In this document: piece after piece, positions 43,188 through 53,468 of the stretch
Layout: the number at the start of each line of letters is the position of its first letter
Position numbering within the stretch: position 1 is the stretch's first letter
From: Pseudomonadota bacterium
GTDB taxonomy: Bacteria > Pseudomonadota > Gammaproteobacteria > Steroidobacterales > SZUA-146
Reading direction: 5' to 3'
Assembly: GCA_039028935.1 (NCBI GenBank)
Contig: JBCCHD010000009.1
Location: forward strand, 1-64,000
Length of the DNA stretch: 64,000 nucleotides
Program-made: the position numbers and the translations under genes
The notes under the pieces: generated by a model
Seen by the model: the letters and a program-made list of their open reading frames with translations, nothing else
Database searches by the model: none
Told to the model about the DNA's origin: nothing

Positions 43188-45113
43188 ATGTGCGGCATCC
43201 ATGGTGTCGCGTCGATTAATCGACCGCTGCGGTTTTCGCGTGAAGATGTTGAGCGCATGGGTGACATCACCACCCACCGTGGTCCGGATGACGCGGGTTT
43301 ATACGCTGCGTCAGAGGCGATTATCGCGATGCGACGACTGTCGATTATCGATGTCGAGGGCGGTCATCAGCCAATTTCCAATGCGGACGATTCGATTTGG
43401 GTCGTATGTAACGGAGAGATCTATAATTTTCAGGCGTTGCGAGAAGAATGCCTGGCCGCGGGTGCGGTGTTTAAAACCCACAGCGATACGGAAGTGGTTC
43501 TCCATCTCTACGAGCGTTTAGGGCTCGATTTCGTTTCCAAGCTGGAAGGCATGTTTGGCTTTGCGATTTGGGACGGCCGTCAACAACGCTTGGTGATCGG
43601 GCGCGATCGCCTGGGTATCAAGCCCGTCTACTTTTCGGTGGTTGATGGCAACATCCTGTTTGCCTCCGAGCTCAAGTCCATTCTGGCCCTGCCGGGCGTG
43701 AGCGCGCAGCTGGACGAGCAGGCGCTCACTGAGTATCTCAAGCTTGGCTACGTGCCGGCGCCTCACTCGATGGTGAAGGGCATACGCAAGCTACCTCCGG
43801 CCACCTTGCTGGTGGTTGAACGCGGCGAATTGCGTGAACACACCTATTGGGCACTCGAGCAACAGATCGAGACGATGACGGACGAGCAGTGGTGCGAACG
43901 ATTCCGTCACGATCTCGAGTCCTCGGTAACGGGCCAGATGATCAGTGATGTGCCGCTCGGCGCGTTTTTGTCAGGCGGTATTGATTCGAGCGCCGTCGTA
44001 GCCTATATGGCACGCAACAGTGCCCACCCGGTTAAGACTTTCTCGATTGGCTTTGGCAACGCGTCCGGTGGTCAGTATTACAATGAACTACCTTATGCTC
44101 AGCAAGTCGCCGTGCTGTTTAAGACCGATCACCAAGAAATCGTGGTTGAGCCGCAAGCGGTAGACCTGATGCCACGCTTGTTGTGGCATATGGACGAGCC
44201 CATTGCCGATACAGCATTTGTCACGACGTACCTGGTCTCGGAGTTTGCGCGTCGAGACGTCACGGTGATTTTGTCCGGTGTCGGCGGCGATGAGTTGTTC
44301 GGGGGTTATCGTCGTTATTTAGGCGACTACTACCTTAAAGCGGTGAATTGGATGCCGCGTGGACTGCGCCGCGGGTTGCTCAAGCAGGTGGTCAATCGAC
44401 TGCCAGCCGATCGTCATTCGCCATTGATGAATTTGAGTCGATACGCCAAGGCCGTACTCGAGTCGAGTGAGCTGTCCTTTGAACAGCGCTACAAAGGGTA
44501 TGTTAGTGCTATGCAAGACTCGGCGGTCGCCGACTTGCTGCAAGACTCGACACAGAAGGGTGAGGATGCACTGGAAAACGCCTTTGCGCGTTTTACGACG
44601 GGCGATGGCGTGAATCGCATGATGCAACTCGATCTGGTGACGCAAATGCCGGACGACCTACTCATGCTCACCGACAAAATGTCAATGGCTGCGTCGCTGG
44701 AGTGCCGCGTACCATTGCTCGATGAGCGCATGGTTTCGCTGGCGATGGCTATGCCTGGCAAACAAAAAATACGTGGTCGCGAGCTTAAGAGCATCATGAA
44801 GCGAGCGCTCGAGCCGGTCTTGCCCAAGAACATTCTGTTTCGAAAAAAACGCGGTTTTGGCGCGCCGATGGGTGCGTGGTTCAAGCATGAGCTCAAGCCG
44901 ATGATGGAGCATTTGCTTGCGGCGGATCGTATTGAGCGACGCGGTTGGTTTAAACCGCAAATCGTGGCCAATATGATCGATGAGCACAGCCATAACAAAG
45001 CCGACCGAACCGATGAACTGATGGCGCTGATTAACCTTGAGATCTGGTCGCAAATGTATCTTGACGGTCGCAGCCATGACGACGTGAACAGCGAACTCAA
45101 GCAGGTAATGTAG
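43188..45113 (+). CDS. Asparagine-synthase-like amidotransferase 1 (XrtA type)
   Basis: A 641-residue enzyme. The true start is ATG at 43188 because Cys2 (MCGIHGVA) is the glutaminase nucleophile and must be terminal after Met removal. Glutamine-binding HRGPDDAG and CNGEIYN are intact. The synthetase half has the PP-loop SGGIDSSAVV and LSGVGGDELFGGYRR. It would use glutamine to amidate a carboxylate, in this setting probably a uronic acid of the polysaccharide. Followed two bases later by the glycosyltransferase gene. Confidence 0.94.
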   Translation: MCGIHGVASINRPLRFSREDVERMGDITTHRGPDDAGLYAASEAIIAMRRLSIIDVEGGHQPISNADDSIWVVCNGEIYNFQALREECLAAGAVFKTHSDTEVVLHLYERLGLDFVSKLEGMFGFAIWDGRQQRLVIGRDRLGIKPVYFSVVDGNILFASELKSILALPGVSAQLDEQALTEYLKLGYVPAPHSMVKGIRKLPPATLLVVERGELREHTYWALEQQIETMTDEQWCERFRHDLESSVTGQMISDVPLGAFLSGGIDSSAVVAYMARNSAHPVKTFSIGFGNASGGQYYNELPYAQQVAVLFKTDHQEIVVEPQAVDLMPRLLWHMDEPIADTAFVTTYLVSEFARRDVTVILSGVGGDELFGGYRRYLGDYYLKAVNWMPRGLRRGLLKQVVNRLPADRHSPLMNLSRYAKAVLESSELSFEQRYKGYVSAMQDSAVADLLQDSTQKGEDALENAFARFTTGDGVNRMMQLDLVTQMPDDLLMLTDKMSMAASLECRVPLLDERMVSLAMAMPGKQKIRGRELKSIMKRALEPVLPKNILFRKKRGFGAPMGAWFKHELKPMMEHLLAADRIERRGWFKPQIVANMIDEHSHNKADRTDELMALINLEIWSQMYLDGRSHDDVNSELKQVM

Positions 45114-45115
45114 TT

Positions 45116-46306
45116 ATGCGTGTCTTATTTGTCTGTCATCGATTCCCTTTTCCGCCCAAACGCGGAGGCAAGATTCGGCCGTTTAATATCATTAGTCATT
45201 TGACGCGATCGGGCCACGATGTAACGGTTTGCTCTCTCGCCCGAGACAAGGACGAGGCACAGGCTGGAGACGGCATCAAGGAGCACTGCCACGCCTACCA
45301 TGTGTCGGTGACAGGAAAGTGGTTGCCGATTGCGCGCATGGTGTTGCGATTGCCAACGCCGGTACCTGCCAGCATGGGCTATTTTTACACAACTGAACTA
45401 AAAGGCGTGATTGATGGCCTGCTGCAAGAGAATCAGTACGATCTGATTTTCGTGCATTGTTCATCCGTTGCGCAGTTTGTTCGTCATGTCCAGCACGTGC
45501 CAAAAATTATCGACTTTGGCGATATGGATTCGCAGAAATGGCAGATCTATTCTTCCTTCAAGCCCTTTCCTCTGTCGGTTGGGTATTGGTATGAAGGTGT
45601 GCGACTTGAGCGCGAGGAAAAGCGGCTGGCGCGCCAGTTTAATCTGAGCACCTGCACGACCAAAGCCGAGCTCGATACCCTAAACGAGTATGGGGCTGCA
45701 CACGCTACGGGCTGGTTTCCAAATGGCGTGGACGCGACGTTCTTCAAGCCGCTTGGTATCGAACCGGAGACCGATGCGATCGGGTTTGTTGGGCGGATGG
45801 ATTATTATCCGAATCAATTGGCGATGTTCGACTTTTGCGAGGAGGTTCTGCCGTTACTCAGGCCGGCGAAGCCAGGTCTCAAGCTCTATATTATCGGCGC
45901 GGAACCCAGTGCCAAAGTGCGTGCCTTAGGTGAGTTGGACGGGGTGACCGTTACCGGTACCGTCGATGATATCCGTGCCTACGTGCAAAACTGCCAGCTG
46001 ACGGTTGCGCCATTGGAAATCGCACGTGGCACACAAAATAAGATTCTGGAATCCATGGCTCAGGAAGTGCCGGTGGTGTGTAGTGCACAGGCCGCAGGCG
46101 GTGTTGACGCCGTGCCAGCTGAGCATCTATTGGTGGCGACCTCGCCACAAGAGTATGCGGACCACATTCTGTCTCTACTCAATGATCCTGATTATCGCGG
46201 TCGCCTTGCAAAGGCCAGCCGCGCACGTGTCTTGAGCAATCATGATTGGCAACAGTCAATGATTCGCCTCGATGCGCTGATCAAATCGGTTGTGCAGACG
46301 GGCTGA
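45116..46306 (+). CDS. XrtA-associated glycosyltransferase (family near the exosortase, stp1 type)
   Basis: A 396-residue GT-B glycosyltransferase starting MRVLFVCHRFPFPPKRGGKI, the usual start of this exosortase-linked family. Further motifs: IIDFGDMDSQKW, TGWFPNGVDATFF and IGFVGRMDYYPN. The EX7E-like part is APLEIARGTQNKILESMAQ. It adds a sugar to the growing lipid-linked repeat. Its stop TGA overlaps the xrtA ATG (TGATG). Confidence 0.94.
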   Translation: MRVLFVCHRFPFPPKRGGKIRPFNIISHLTRSGHDVTVCSLARDKDEAQAGDGIKEHCHAYHVSVTGKWLPIARMVLRLPTPVPASMGYFYTTELKGVIDGLLQENQYDLIFVHCSSVAQFVRHVQHVPKIIDFGDMDSQKWQIYSSFKPFPLSVGYWYEGVRLEREEKRLARQFNLSTCTTKAELDTLNEYGAAHATGWFPNGVDATFFKPLGIEPETDAIGFVGRMDYYPNQLAMFDFCEEVLPLLRPAKPGLKLYIIGAEPSAKVRALGELDGVTVTGTVDDIRAYVQNCQLTVAPLEIARGTQNKILESMAQEVPVVCSAQAAGGVDAVPAEHLLVATSPQEYADHILSLLNDPDYRGRLAKASRARVLSNHDWQQSMIRLDALIKSVVQTG

Positions 46307-47856
46307 TGGACAGCGCCGCCGATTCCCTGCATCGCGCCGCACTTGTGGGCGGCGGTGTATTGCTTGTGTTACTCGGCGTGCTCTATTTTCCGTCGCTGCA
46401 AACCATGTGGCACACATGGGGTGATTCGAACACCTATCAGCATGGCTTCATTGTTTTTCCTATGTCTGCCTATCTCATTTACACACAATGGTCGCGCTTT
46501 GCCGCTGCGCCACAACAGCCTGTTCTGTTGGGCGCTTTGGTACTGATTGGCTGCGGATTGCTGTGGATAGTGGCCGAACTACTCAACGTGCATGTGATTG
46601 GTCAACTCATGTTCGTTTCGATGATTTTAGTATTGGCCGCCAGTTATTTTGGTTTGAGTAAGGTCGCCACCCTATTATTTCCTTTGGCCTACCTCTATTT
46701 TGCCGTACCCATGGGTGAGAGCCTAGTGCCGGTGCTTATGGATTTTACCGCGGACTTTACCATTTGGGCCCTCAAGGCAACCGGACTGCCCGTCTATCGC
46801 GATGGGATGTTTTTTAGTATTCCGGCCGGCGATTTCGAAGTGGCAAAAGCCTGCAGTGGCATCCGCTATCTGATGGCGTCCTTTGCCTTGGGCACGCTCT
46901 ATGCCTATCTGAGTTTCCGCAGTTTTCGTAAGCAGCTGGTGTTTTCGATTATCTCTCTGATCGTTCCGATTATTGCCAATGGTATCCGAGCCTATGGCAT
47001 CGTCATGATCGCGCATTTTTCGGATATGCGTTATGCGGTTGGTGTCGATCACCTTGTCTACGGCTGGATGTTTTTCGGTTTTGTGATGCTACTTTTGTTC
47101 TATATTGGGGGGCGCTTTCGCTCCGCGGACGATTTAGCGCCACAGGGTGAGAAACCGGTGATGTCGCCCCATTTCATTAACGGTAAACAGCTCATAACGG
47201 CGGTACTCGTACTGGGCGTGGCGTTGGTGATCCCGCATGGACTCGGCGTATACGCACGGTCGACCAACGCGGCAACGGCGCTGCCGGTGGCATTACCAAA
47301 AGCCGGTTCAGCCTGGCGCGGACCGGAGACGGTCACCACCTCGTTTGCACCAGATTTTAGCGGTGCTATCGCGTCAACACGGGGGCGCTTTGAGCCTCAG
47401 CGTGGCGCACGTGCGGATGCCGGATACCAACCGGTGTTTGTCTGGGTGTTTCGATACCCAGCCTTCAGCGCCGAACACGAGATGGTGACTGCGACCAATG
47501 TCTTGGCAGATCTTGATCGTTGGGCTGTGTTCGATCAGCGAGCCCGCGAAACCGATGTTCATGCTGTGATCGAAACCAACTTGGGTGATCGCTTTGACGA
47601 ATACACGATCTGGCATTGGTATCAATTAAATGAACAGACTAAGAGCGGCCTTGTCCAGGCAAAGCTTGCTGAGGCTGTGTCACTCTTGACCGGCAGCATC
47701 AACTTAGACCAGGCGCTCGTTGTGCTGGCGACACCGGAACGCGGCGTTGCGGCGGAGCAGCGGCTCGGTGACTTCCTTGCCACCCATGCCGCTGCGCTCA
47801 AGCGCTGTGCGATCGAGATGGGTAACGAGTGTGAACGAGGCGAAGTGAATGACTAA
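46306..47856 (+). CDS. xrtA: Exosortase A fused to EpsI domain
   Basis: A 516-residue membrane transpeptidase-like enzyme. The ATG at 46306 overlaps the previous stop; an open extension upstream is not needed. Eight membrane segments cover residues 12-267. Catalytic residues are Cys183 in ACSGIRYL, Arg228 in ANGIRAYG and His249 in VDHLVYGW. It cleaves the PEP-CTERM tail of surface proteins at the membrane. From about residue 320 a periplasmic EpsI-type domain follows (WRGPETVTTSF, then VFVWVFRYPAFS), as usual for exosortase A. No substrate with a PEP-CTERM tail is completed in the window. Confidence 0.96.
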   Translation: MDSAADSLHRAALVGGGVLLVLLGVLYFPSLQTMWHTWGDSNTYQHGFIVFPMSAYLIYTQWSRFAAAPQQPVLLGALVLIGCGLLWIVAELLNVHVIGQLMFVSMILVLAASYFGLSKVATLLFPLAYLYFAVPMGESLVPVLMDFTADFTIWALKATGLPVYRDGMFFSIPAGDFEVAKACSGIRYLMASFALGTLYAYLSFRSFRKQLVFSIISLIVPIIANGIRAYGIVMIAHFSDMRYAVGVDHLVYGWMFFGFVMLLLFYIGGRFRSADDLAPQGEKPVMSPHFINGKQLITAVLVLGVALVIPHGLGVYARSTNAATALPVALPKAGSAWRGPETVTTSFAPDFSGAIASTRGRFEPQRGARADAGYQPVFVWVFRYPAFSAEHEMVTATNVLADLDRWAVFDQRARETDVHAVIETNLGDRFDEYTIWHWYQLNEQTKSGLVQAKLAEAVSLLTGSINLDQALVVLATPERGVAAEQRLGDFLATHAAALKRCAIEMGNECERGEVND

Positions 47857-48988
47857 GCCTATCCGCATCGTGCATATCATCTATCGATTGGCTACCGGTG
47901 GCATGGAAAACGGGCTAGTCAATCTTGTCAACCGAATGGACGCTCGGTTTGAGCATCATATCGTGTCGTTGACCGACGTCACCGACTTCGCTGAGCGCAT
48001 TAGCAATTCCGCGGTTAGAGTCAGCGCATTAGACAAACAACCTGGCAAAGACTTCGGTGTGTATTGGCGTTTGTTCAAGCTCTTGCGGCGCATCCGTCCG
48101 ACAATCGTGCATACGCGGAATTTTGGAACGGTGGATTGCGGTCTTGTCGCGCGACTGGCGGGGGTGCGCACGTTGATTCACAGCGAACACGGTTGGGACA
48201 TGAGCGATTTGGCAGGCGGCAATCCGAAGTACATTCGATTGCGCCGCTGGCTCGCGCCGCTGGCGGTGGGCTGGTTGGCGGTGTCAGCCAATATTCGCGA
48301 CTGGCTCGAGCATACGGTGCGTATTGACGCGAGAAAACTGGAACATATTTATAACGGCGTCGACGCCGATACGTTTTGTCCTGAGTCGCGCGATGCCAAT
48401 ACCACGCTGCGAGTCGGTTTCGTCGGTCGGCTCGAAGAAGTTAAGAATCCGCAATCGATGGTAAGAGCAATGAAACGCCTGGCAGATCGGCCCGCCAAAC
48501 GTCCCGTGCAACTCGACGTGATTGGCGGCGGCTCGCAAACCGATGTGATGCAAGCCGCAATCGATCGTGGTGGACTGCATGAACAGGTGAGGCTGTTAGG
48601 CGCGCAATCGGACATACCGCAGCGGATGCGCAACATGGATGTGTTTGTCTTACCTTCGTACAACGAGGGCATATCCAATACGATTCTGGAGGCCATGGCG
48701 TCCGGCGTACCGGTCGTGGCGACGCGCGTAGGCGGTAATCCGGAGCTCGTTGTCGACGATCACTGCGGGTACTTGTATGACAGCGATAGTGATGAGCAAA
48801 TGGCCGAATGTCTTAGACGCTATGCCGACGATGAGGCATTGCGGCGACAACATGGCGCGGCTGCACGCGAACGCGTCGATCAACAGTTTACGCTGGGTGC
48901 CATGGTGCACCGCTATGAACAGTTTTATCAGCAGTGCTTGAACTCCGGCACCGCTTCCGAGCGCTACTCCCTAAATGACGGAATCTGA
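47849..48988 (+). CDS. XrtA-associated glycosyltransferase (stp2 type)
   Basis: A 379-residue GT4-type glycosyltransferase. Starts KPIRIVHIIYRLATGGMENG, typical of the second exosortase-linked family; HSEHGWDMSDL and ANIRDWLEHTV follow, then VGFVGRLEEVKNPQ and the donor motif PSYNEGISNTILEAMASG. It overlaps the end of xrtA by 8 bases, so its translation is coupled. Adds a sugar to the lipid-linked oligosaccharide. Confidence 0.95.
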   Translation: MTKPIRIVHIIYRLATGGMENGLVNLVNRMDARFEHHIVSLTDVTDFAERISNSAVRVSALDKQPGKDFGVYWRLFKLLRRIRPTIVHTRNFGTVDCGLVARLAGVRTLIHSEHGWDMSDLAGGNPKYIRLRRWLAPLAVGWLAVSANIRDWLEHTVRIDARKLEHIYNGVDADTFCPESRDANTTLRVGFVGRLEEVKNPQSMVRAMKRLADRPAKRPVQLDVIGGGSQTDVMQAAIDRGGLHEQVRLLGAQSDIPQRMRNMDVFVLPSYNEGISNTILEAMASGVPVVATRVGGNPELVVDDHCGYLYDSDSDEQMAECLRRYADDEALRRQHGAAARERVDQQFTLGAMVHRYEQFYQQCLNSGTASERYSLNDGI

Positions 48989-48991
48989 ACG

Positions 48992-50908
48992 ATGTGTGGA
49001 ATATCAGGAATTTTTGATTATCAGCAGCGTCGCCCTATCGACCAAGGCTTACTCACGCGCATGAACGACACCGTGAGTCATCGGGGTCCCGATGACTTTG
49101 GTCTGCATATTGAGCCGGGCGTTGGGCTCGGACATCGACGCTTATCAATTATCGATCTTGCCGGCGGCAAGCAACCCATATTCAATGCGGATGGCACGGT
49201 CGCCGTGACGTTTAACGGCGAAATCTACAATTACCAACCGCTGCGTGACGAGTTGCGACAGCTTGGATTTGCCTTTAAGACCGACAGCGATACCGAGGTA
49301 ATCGTTCACGCCTGGGAGGCGTGGGGCGAGCGATGTGTTGAGCGATTTAACGGTATGTTTGCCTTTGTGATTTGGGATCGAAATCGTGAGGCCGTTTTTG
49401 CTGCGCGTGATCGCATCGGGATCAAACCGTTTTTCTACGCGTTAACGCCCGATCAGCATTTTGTCTTCGGCTCCGAGCTAAAAGTGGTGCTTGAATATCC
49501 AGGCATACCGCGCGAGATATTACCGACTGCTGTAGAAGACTATTTTACCTTCGGTTACGTGCCAGAACCGCACACGATCTTGCAGCACGTATTCAAGCTA
49601 CCGCCGGGTCACACACTGTTGATTGAGCGCGGCAAAAAACCGGCTGCGCCCAAGCAATACTGGGACGTCTCGTTCTCAATGCATTCACCGATAATGACCG
49701 CGGAGGATATCGAGCGCGAGATTATTGAGCGCCTTCAGGCTTCGGTAAAACTGCGTATGATTGCTGATGTGCCGTTGGGCGCGTTCTTGTCTGGCGGCGT
49801 TGATTCGAGCGCAATTGTGGGTCTCATGTCGCGTCTTTCCGACGCGCCAGTGCAAACCTGTTCAATCTCATTTGGTGATCCACAGTTCAACGAGGCCAAA
49901 TATGCCGACCAGGTCGCTAAGCACCTGGGCACTGCGCACCATGTGGAACAGGTGGACCCAGAAGACTTCGACCTTATTGATCATCTGAGCTATCTCTACG
50001 ACGAGCCCTATGCGGACAGTTCTGCCATGCCCACATATCGCGTATGCGAGTTAGCGCGCAAACACGTGAAAGTGGCGCTGTCGGGAGACGGTGGCGATGA
50101 GAACTTCGCTGGGTATCGCCGATACCGTTGGCATATGTACGAAGAGAAAGTGCGTAGCCGTCTACCGCAAGCGATACGTGGCCCATTGTTTGGCGGTTTG
50201 GGTCGTCTTTATCCAAAGATGGATTGGGCGCCACAGATGTTCCGTGCCAAATCAACGTTTGAGGCGTTGGGACGAGACAGCTTGGCGGCGTATCTTCACA
50301 GCGTATCGATTTTTCCAACGGGATTGAGGCAGAAGTTGTTCTCGGCGGAACTCAAACGTGACCTGGCGGGCTACGAGTCGATCGAGCATTTTCGCCGTTA
50401 TGCCGGGCAAGCCCCGACCGATGATCCGCTCTCGTTGGTACAATATTTGGACTTTAAAACGTACTTGCCCGGCGATATTCTCACCAAAGTGGATCGCACG
50501 AGCATGGCGCAGGGTTTAGAAGTTCGGGTTCCGCTTCTGGATCACAACTTTGTTGATTGGGTTTCTGGGCTGCAGCCTAATGTCAAACTCAATGGCCGTG
50601 AAGGAAAGTACGCGTTCAAAAAGGCGCTGGAACCGATGTTGCCGCATGATATTTTGTACCGGCCTAAAATGGGTTTTGCGGTGCCGATTGGCAGCTGGTT
50701 CAGAGGGCCGCTCAAGCACAAAGTTGAGCAATGCCTCGAAGGTGGCGCGCTGGCGGACAGCGGTTTTTTTGATGCCGACCGTTTGCGTGCAATCGGTCAG
50801 ACGCACTTTAGTGGCAAAAGCGATCACACTGCCATTATTTGGGCGCTGCTTATGTTCGAGGGTTTTTACAAGCGCGTCATGTTATCCGAATCAAAGGCTG
50901 CTGCCTGA
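48992..50908 (+). CDS. Asparagine-synthase-like amidotransferase 2 (XrtA type)
   Basis: A 638-residue paralogue of amidotransferase 1 with all key parts: Cys2 in MCGISGIF, HRGPDDFG, FNGEIYN and the PP-loop SGGVDSSAIV. Starts three bases after the glycosyltransferase stop. This copy most resembles the standard exosortase amidotransferase. Having two apparently active copies in one locus suggests two amidation sites or two substrates. Confidence 0.95.
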   Translation: MCGISGIFDYQQRRPIDQGLLTRMNDTVSHRGPDDFGLHIEPGVGLGHRRLSIIDLAGGKQPIFNADGTVAVTFNGEIYNYQPLRDELRQLGFAFKTDSDTEVIVHAWEAWGERCVERFNGMFAFVIWDRNREAVFAARDRIGIKPFFYALTPDQHFVFGSELKVVLEYPGIPREILPTAVEDYFTFGYVPEPHTILQHVFKLPPGHTLLIERGKKPAAPKQYWDVSFSMHSPIMTAEDIEREIIERLQASVKLRMIADVPLGAFLSGGVDSSAIVGLMSRLSDAPVQTCSISFGDPQFNEAKYADQVAKHLGTAHHVEQVDPEDFDLIDHLSYLYDEPYADSSAMPTYRVCELARKHVKVALSGDGGDENFAGYRRYRWHMYEEKVRSRLPQAIRGPLFGGLGRLYPKMDWAPQMFRAKSTFEALGRDSLAAYLHSVSIFPTGLRQKLFSAELKRDLAGYESIEHFRRYAGQAPTDDPLSLVQYLDFKTYLPGDILTKVDRTSMAQGLEVRVPLLDHNFVDWVSGLQPNVKLNGREGKYAFKKALEPMLPHDILYRPKMGFAVPIGSWFRGPLKHKVEQCLEGGALADSGFFDADRLRAIGQTHFSGKSDHTAIIWALLMFEGFYKRVMLSESKAAA

Positions 50909-50917
50909 TCGTGTGCC

Positions 50918-52093
50918 ATGACAACCTCTCTGCTGACGTTCAGTAATCTTTACCCGAACGAGACGCAACCCGGACTTGGGTTGTTTGTCGAAACGCGCTT
51001 GCTTCAGCTTATGCGCGGACGCGACTACGCCGCCCGCGTGGTCGCGCCTGTGCCTTGGTTTCCGTTTACGCATCCACGTTTTGGCAAGTTCAGTGCGTTT
51101 GCCGGTGTGCCTCATTCAGGCACCCGACACGGTATTCAGATCGACCATCCGCGCTATTTGCATGTGCCTAAAATCGGCATGCATACCGCACCGGCGGCAA
51201 TGGGACGAGCGGGCGTACGATTGGCGCGAGCGTTTGCAAAGCAGGGTTTTATACCCAATCTTATCGACGCACATTATTTTTATCCTGATGCTGTGGCCGC
51301 CGCGCGCGTTGCGCGCTCCCTTGACCGACCATTAATGGTTACGGCGCGCGGTAGCGATATCAATTTGATCACGCAATACGCGCGGCCGTTGCGGCTCATG
51401 CGCGAAACGGCGGCGCAGGCTGATGCGATTGTGGCTGTCTCGTCCGCACTGGCCAATCGTATGGCCGATCTTGGCTTTGGCAGCGACAAAATTCATGTGT
51501 TGCGCAACGGTGTCGATCTGGAATATTTCGGATTGCGCGCGCAAGATGCGGCGCGCGAGCAACTGGGTGTGCAGGGTCGCGTGTTGCTGAGTGTGGGTAA
51601 CCTGATTGAGCTAAAAGGTCATCACTTGATTATCGACGCCATCCGATCGCATGAGGATGTCACGTTGCTGATCGCGGGAGAGGGGCCGTTTCGCGCTCAG
51701 CTTGAAGACCGCATTTTGCAGTTCGGTCTCGCCCACCGAGTGCGTCTGCTGGGGCAGCAGAGTCGTAACGCGCTGCGCACGCTGTATGCGGCGGCTGACA
51801 TGTTGGTTCTTGCATCGAGTCGTGAGGGGCTGGCTAATGTCCTGTTGGAATCAGTCGCCAGCGGTCTGCCCGTGGTTGCCACCGACGTGGGGGGGAATGC
51901 CGAGGTGGTCTCGGACGCCGCCGCCGGCCGGCTGGTCACCACGCGCACGCCAGAGGCCATTTGGTCGGAAATTGAGCAACTCTATGCCCAGTATCCCGGT
52001 CGCCAGCGAACTCGGCAATTTGCGCAAAAATTCGGTTGGGGCGACACATGTCACAGGTTGGACGGACTGATTCAACGTATAATGGCGCATTAA
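50918..52093 (+). CDS. Glycosyltransferase, GT4 type
   Basis: A 391-residue glycosyltransferase. LLTFSNLYPNETQPGLGLFV at the start and the 'HAHYFYPDA' type acceptor motif (here DAHYFYPDAVAAA) and ARGSDINL mark a family seen in exosortase A clusters. Donor site: SREGLANVLLESVASGLPV. It begins nine bases after amidotransferase 2. Acceptor and sugar unknown. Confidence 0.94.
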   Translation: MTTSLLTFSNLYPNETQPGLGLFVETRLLQLMRGRDYAARVVAPVPWFPFTHPRFGKFSAFAGVPHSGTRHGIQIDHPRYLHVPKIGMHTAPAAMGRAGVRLARAFAKQGFIPNLIDAHYFYPDAVAAARVARSLDRPLMVTARGSDINLITQYARPLRLMRETAAQADAIVAVSSALANRMADLGFGSDKIHVLRNGVDLEYFGLRAQDAAREQLGVQGRVLLSVGNLIELKGHHLIIDAIRSHEDVTLLIAGEGPFRAQLEDRILQFGLAHRVRLLGQQSRNALRTLYAAADMLVLASSREGLANVLLESVASGLPVVATDVGGNAEVVSDAAAGRLVTTRTPEAIWSEIEQLYAQYPGRQRTRQFAQKFGWGDTCHRLDGLIQRIMAH

Positions 52094-52135
52094 ATCGGGC
52101 CCAGACGACCCATCGACAATAGAAAGGAATGCATT

Positions 52136-53452
52136 GTGAACATTAGTATTTTTGGTCTTGGTTACGTGGGTGCAGTATCCCTCGCCTGTCTCGCGCGGGA
52201 CGGGCACATCGTGTATGGCGTCGATATCGATCAGACCAAGCTGGACTTGATCGCCAGCGGTAAGCCACCGATCATTGAAGAGGGTATTCAGGAAACCATG
52301 GCGGAAGCGGTCGGCAGCGGTCGCGTGCACGTTACGAAAGAGTGCGACGAGGCGATGAATGCGACTGAGCTGTCGTTTGTCTGCGTCGGCACGCCGTCAA
52401 AAAAGAACGGTGATCAAGACATGACGGCCATTTTGCGACTGTCCGAACAAATGGGTGAAGCGCTGCGCAAAAAAGACGCGTTTCACACGATTGTTATTCG
52501 CTCGACGGTGCGGCCCGGCACGGTTTTGCAGAAAATCGAACCCCTGCTTGAGAAGCACTCCGGTAAGAAAAGCGGTGAGGATTTTGGATTGTGTTTCCAG
52601 CCAGAGTTTCTTCGTGAGGGTACGTCCATACGCGACTACGACAATCCGCCAATGACCATCGTTGGCTGCAATCATCCTGATTCGACGACTCAGCTTGAGT
52701 CGCTATTTGGTCACTTACCCGGCAAGTTCATCAGTACCGACGTCGGCACGGCTGAGTGTGTGAAATACGCCTGTAATGCCTTTCACGCTCTGAAGGTAAC
52801 GTTTGCGAACGAAATTGGTCGGGTGTCTCAATCACTGGGCGTGGATTCAAAGAAAGTGATGGGTCTTGTTTGTGAAGATAAGCAACTCAATATTTCCACG
52901 GCGTATATGCGGCCCGGTTTCGCCTTCGGCGGCTCGTGTTTGCCCAAAGATCTGCGGGCGCTGTTGCATGTTGCTCGCGAGAATGACGTGGACATACCGA
53001 TGTTGGCAGGCTTGTTACCCAGCAATGATGAACACGTCAATCTCGCGGTGGAGACCATCTTGGCTCGCGGCACACGCCAAATTGGCATGATCGGCTTGAG
53101 TTTTAAAAGCGGAACGGACGATTTGCGAGAAAGTCCTTTATTAACGCTCGCAGAACGACTGATCGGCAAGGGTATGAACATTAAAATCTACGATCCCGAA
53201 GTCAATCTGGCGCGGTTGATGGGGGCGAATAAACGCTATCTTGAAGAGAGCATTCCTCATGTCGCTGAACTCATGTGTGATTCGTGTGACGAAGTGATGA
53301 ACCACGGCGAGGTCATTGTGCTTGGTCTGGGTGACAACGATATCGTGTCGCAGGTACGCGATAAGCTCACCAGCGCGCACTATCTTTTCGATCTGGTGGG
53401 TATTGCGGATGTGGAGGCGCTGCCCAGTGACTATCGGGGTGCCTGCTGGTAA
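52136..53452 (+). CDS. UDP/GDP-sugar dehydrogenase, AlgD-like (GDP-mannose 6-dehydrogenase)
   Basis: A 438-residue NAD-dependent enzyme from a GTG start with AAAGGA upstream. Rossmann motif ISIFGLGYVGAVSLACLA, then NAFHALKVTFANEIGR and the catalytic-cysteine motif FGGSCLPKDLRAL. The stretch before the cysteine, including VCEDKQLNIS, is closer to AlgD of alginate synthesis than to UDP-glucose dehydrogenase. Product would be GDP-mannuronic acid, a building block of the polymer. The gap of 42 bases before it holds no clear promoter. Confidence 0.93.
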   Translation: MNISIFGLGYVGAVSLACLARDGHIVYGVDIDQTKLDLIASGKPPIIEEGIQETMAEAVGSGRVHVTKECDEAMNATELSFVCVGTPSKKNGDQDMTAILRLSEQMGEALRKKDAFHTIVIRSTVRPGTVLQKIEPLLEKHSGKKSGEDFGLCFQPEFLREGTSIRDYDNPPMTIVGCNHPDSTTQLESLFGHLPGKFISTDVGTAECVKYACNAFHALKVTFANEIGRVSQSLGVDSKKVMGLVCEDKQLNISTAYMRPGFAFGGSCLPKDLRALLHVARENDVDIPMLAGLLPSNDEHVNLAVETILARGTRQIGMIGLSFKSGTDDLRESPLLTLAERLIGKGMNIKIYDPEVNLARLMGANKRYLEESIPHVAELMCDSCDEVMNHGEVIVLGLGDNDIVSQVRDKLTSAHYLFDLVGIADVEALPSDYRGACW

Positions 53453-53468
53453 CCCAACGTAGAGGACG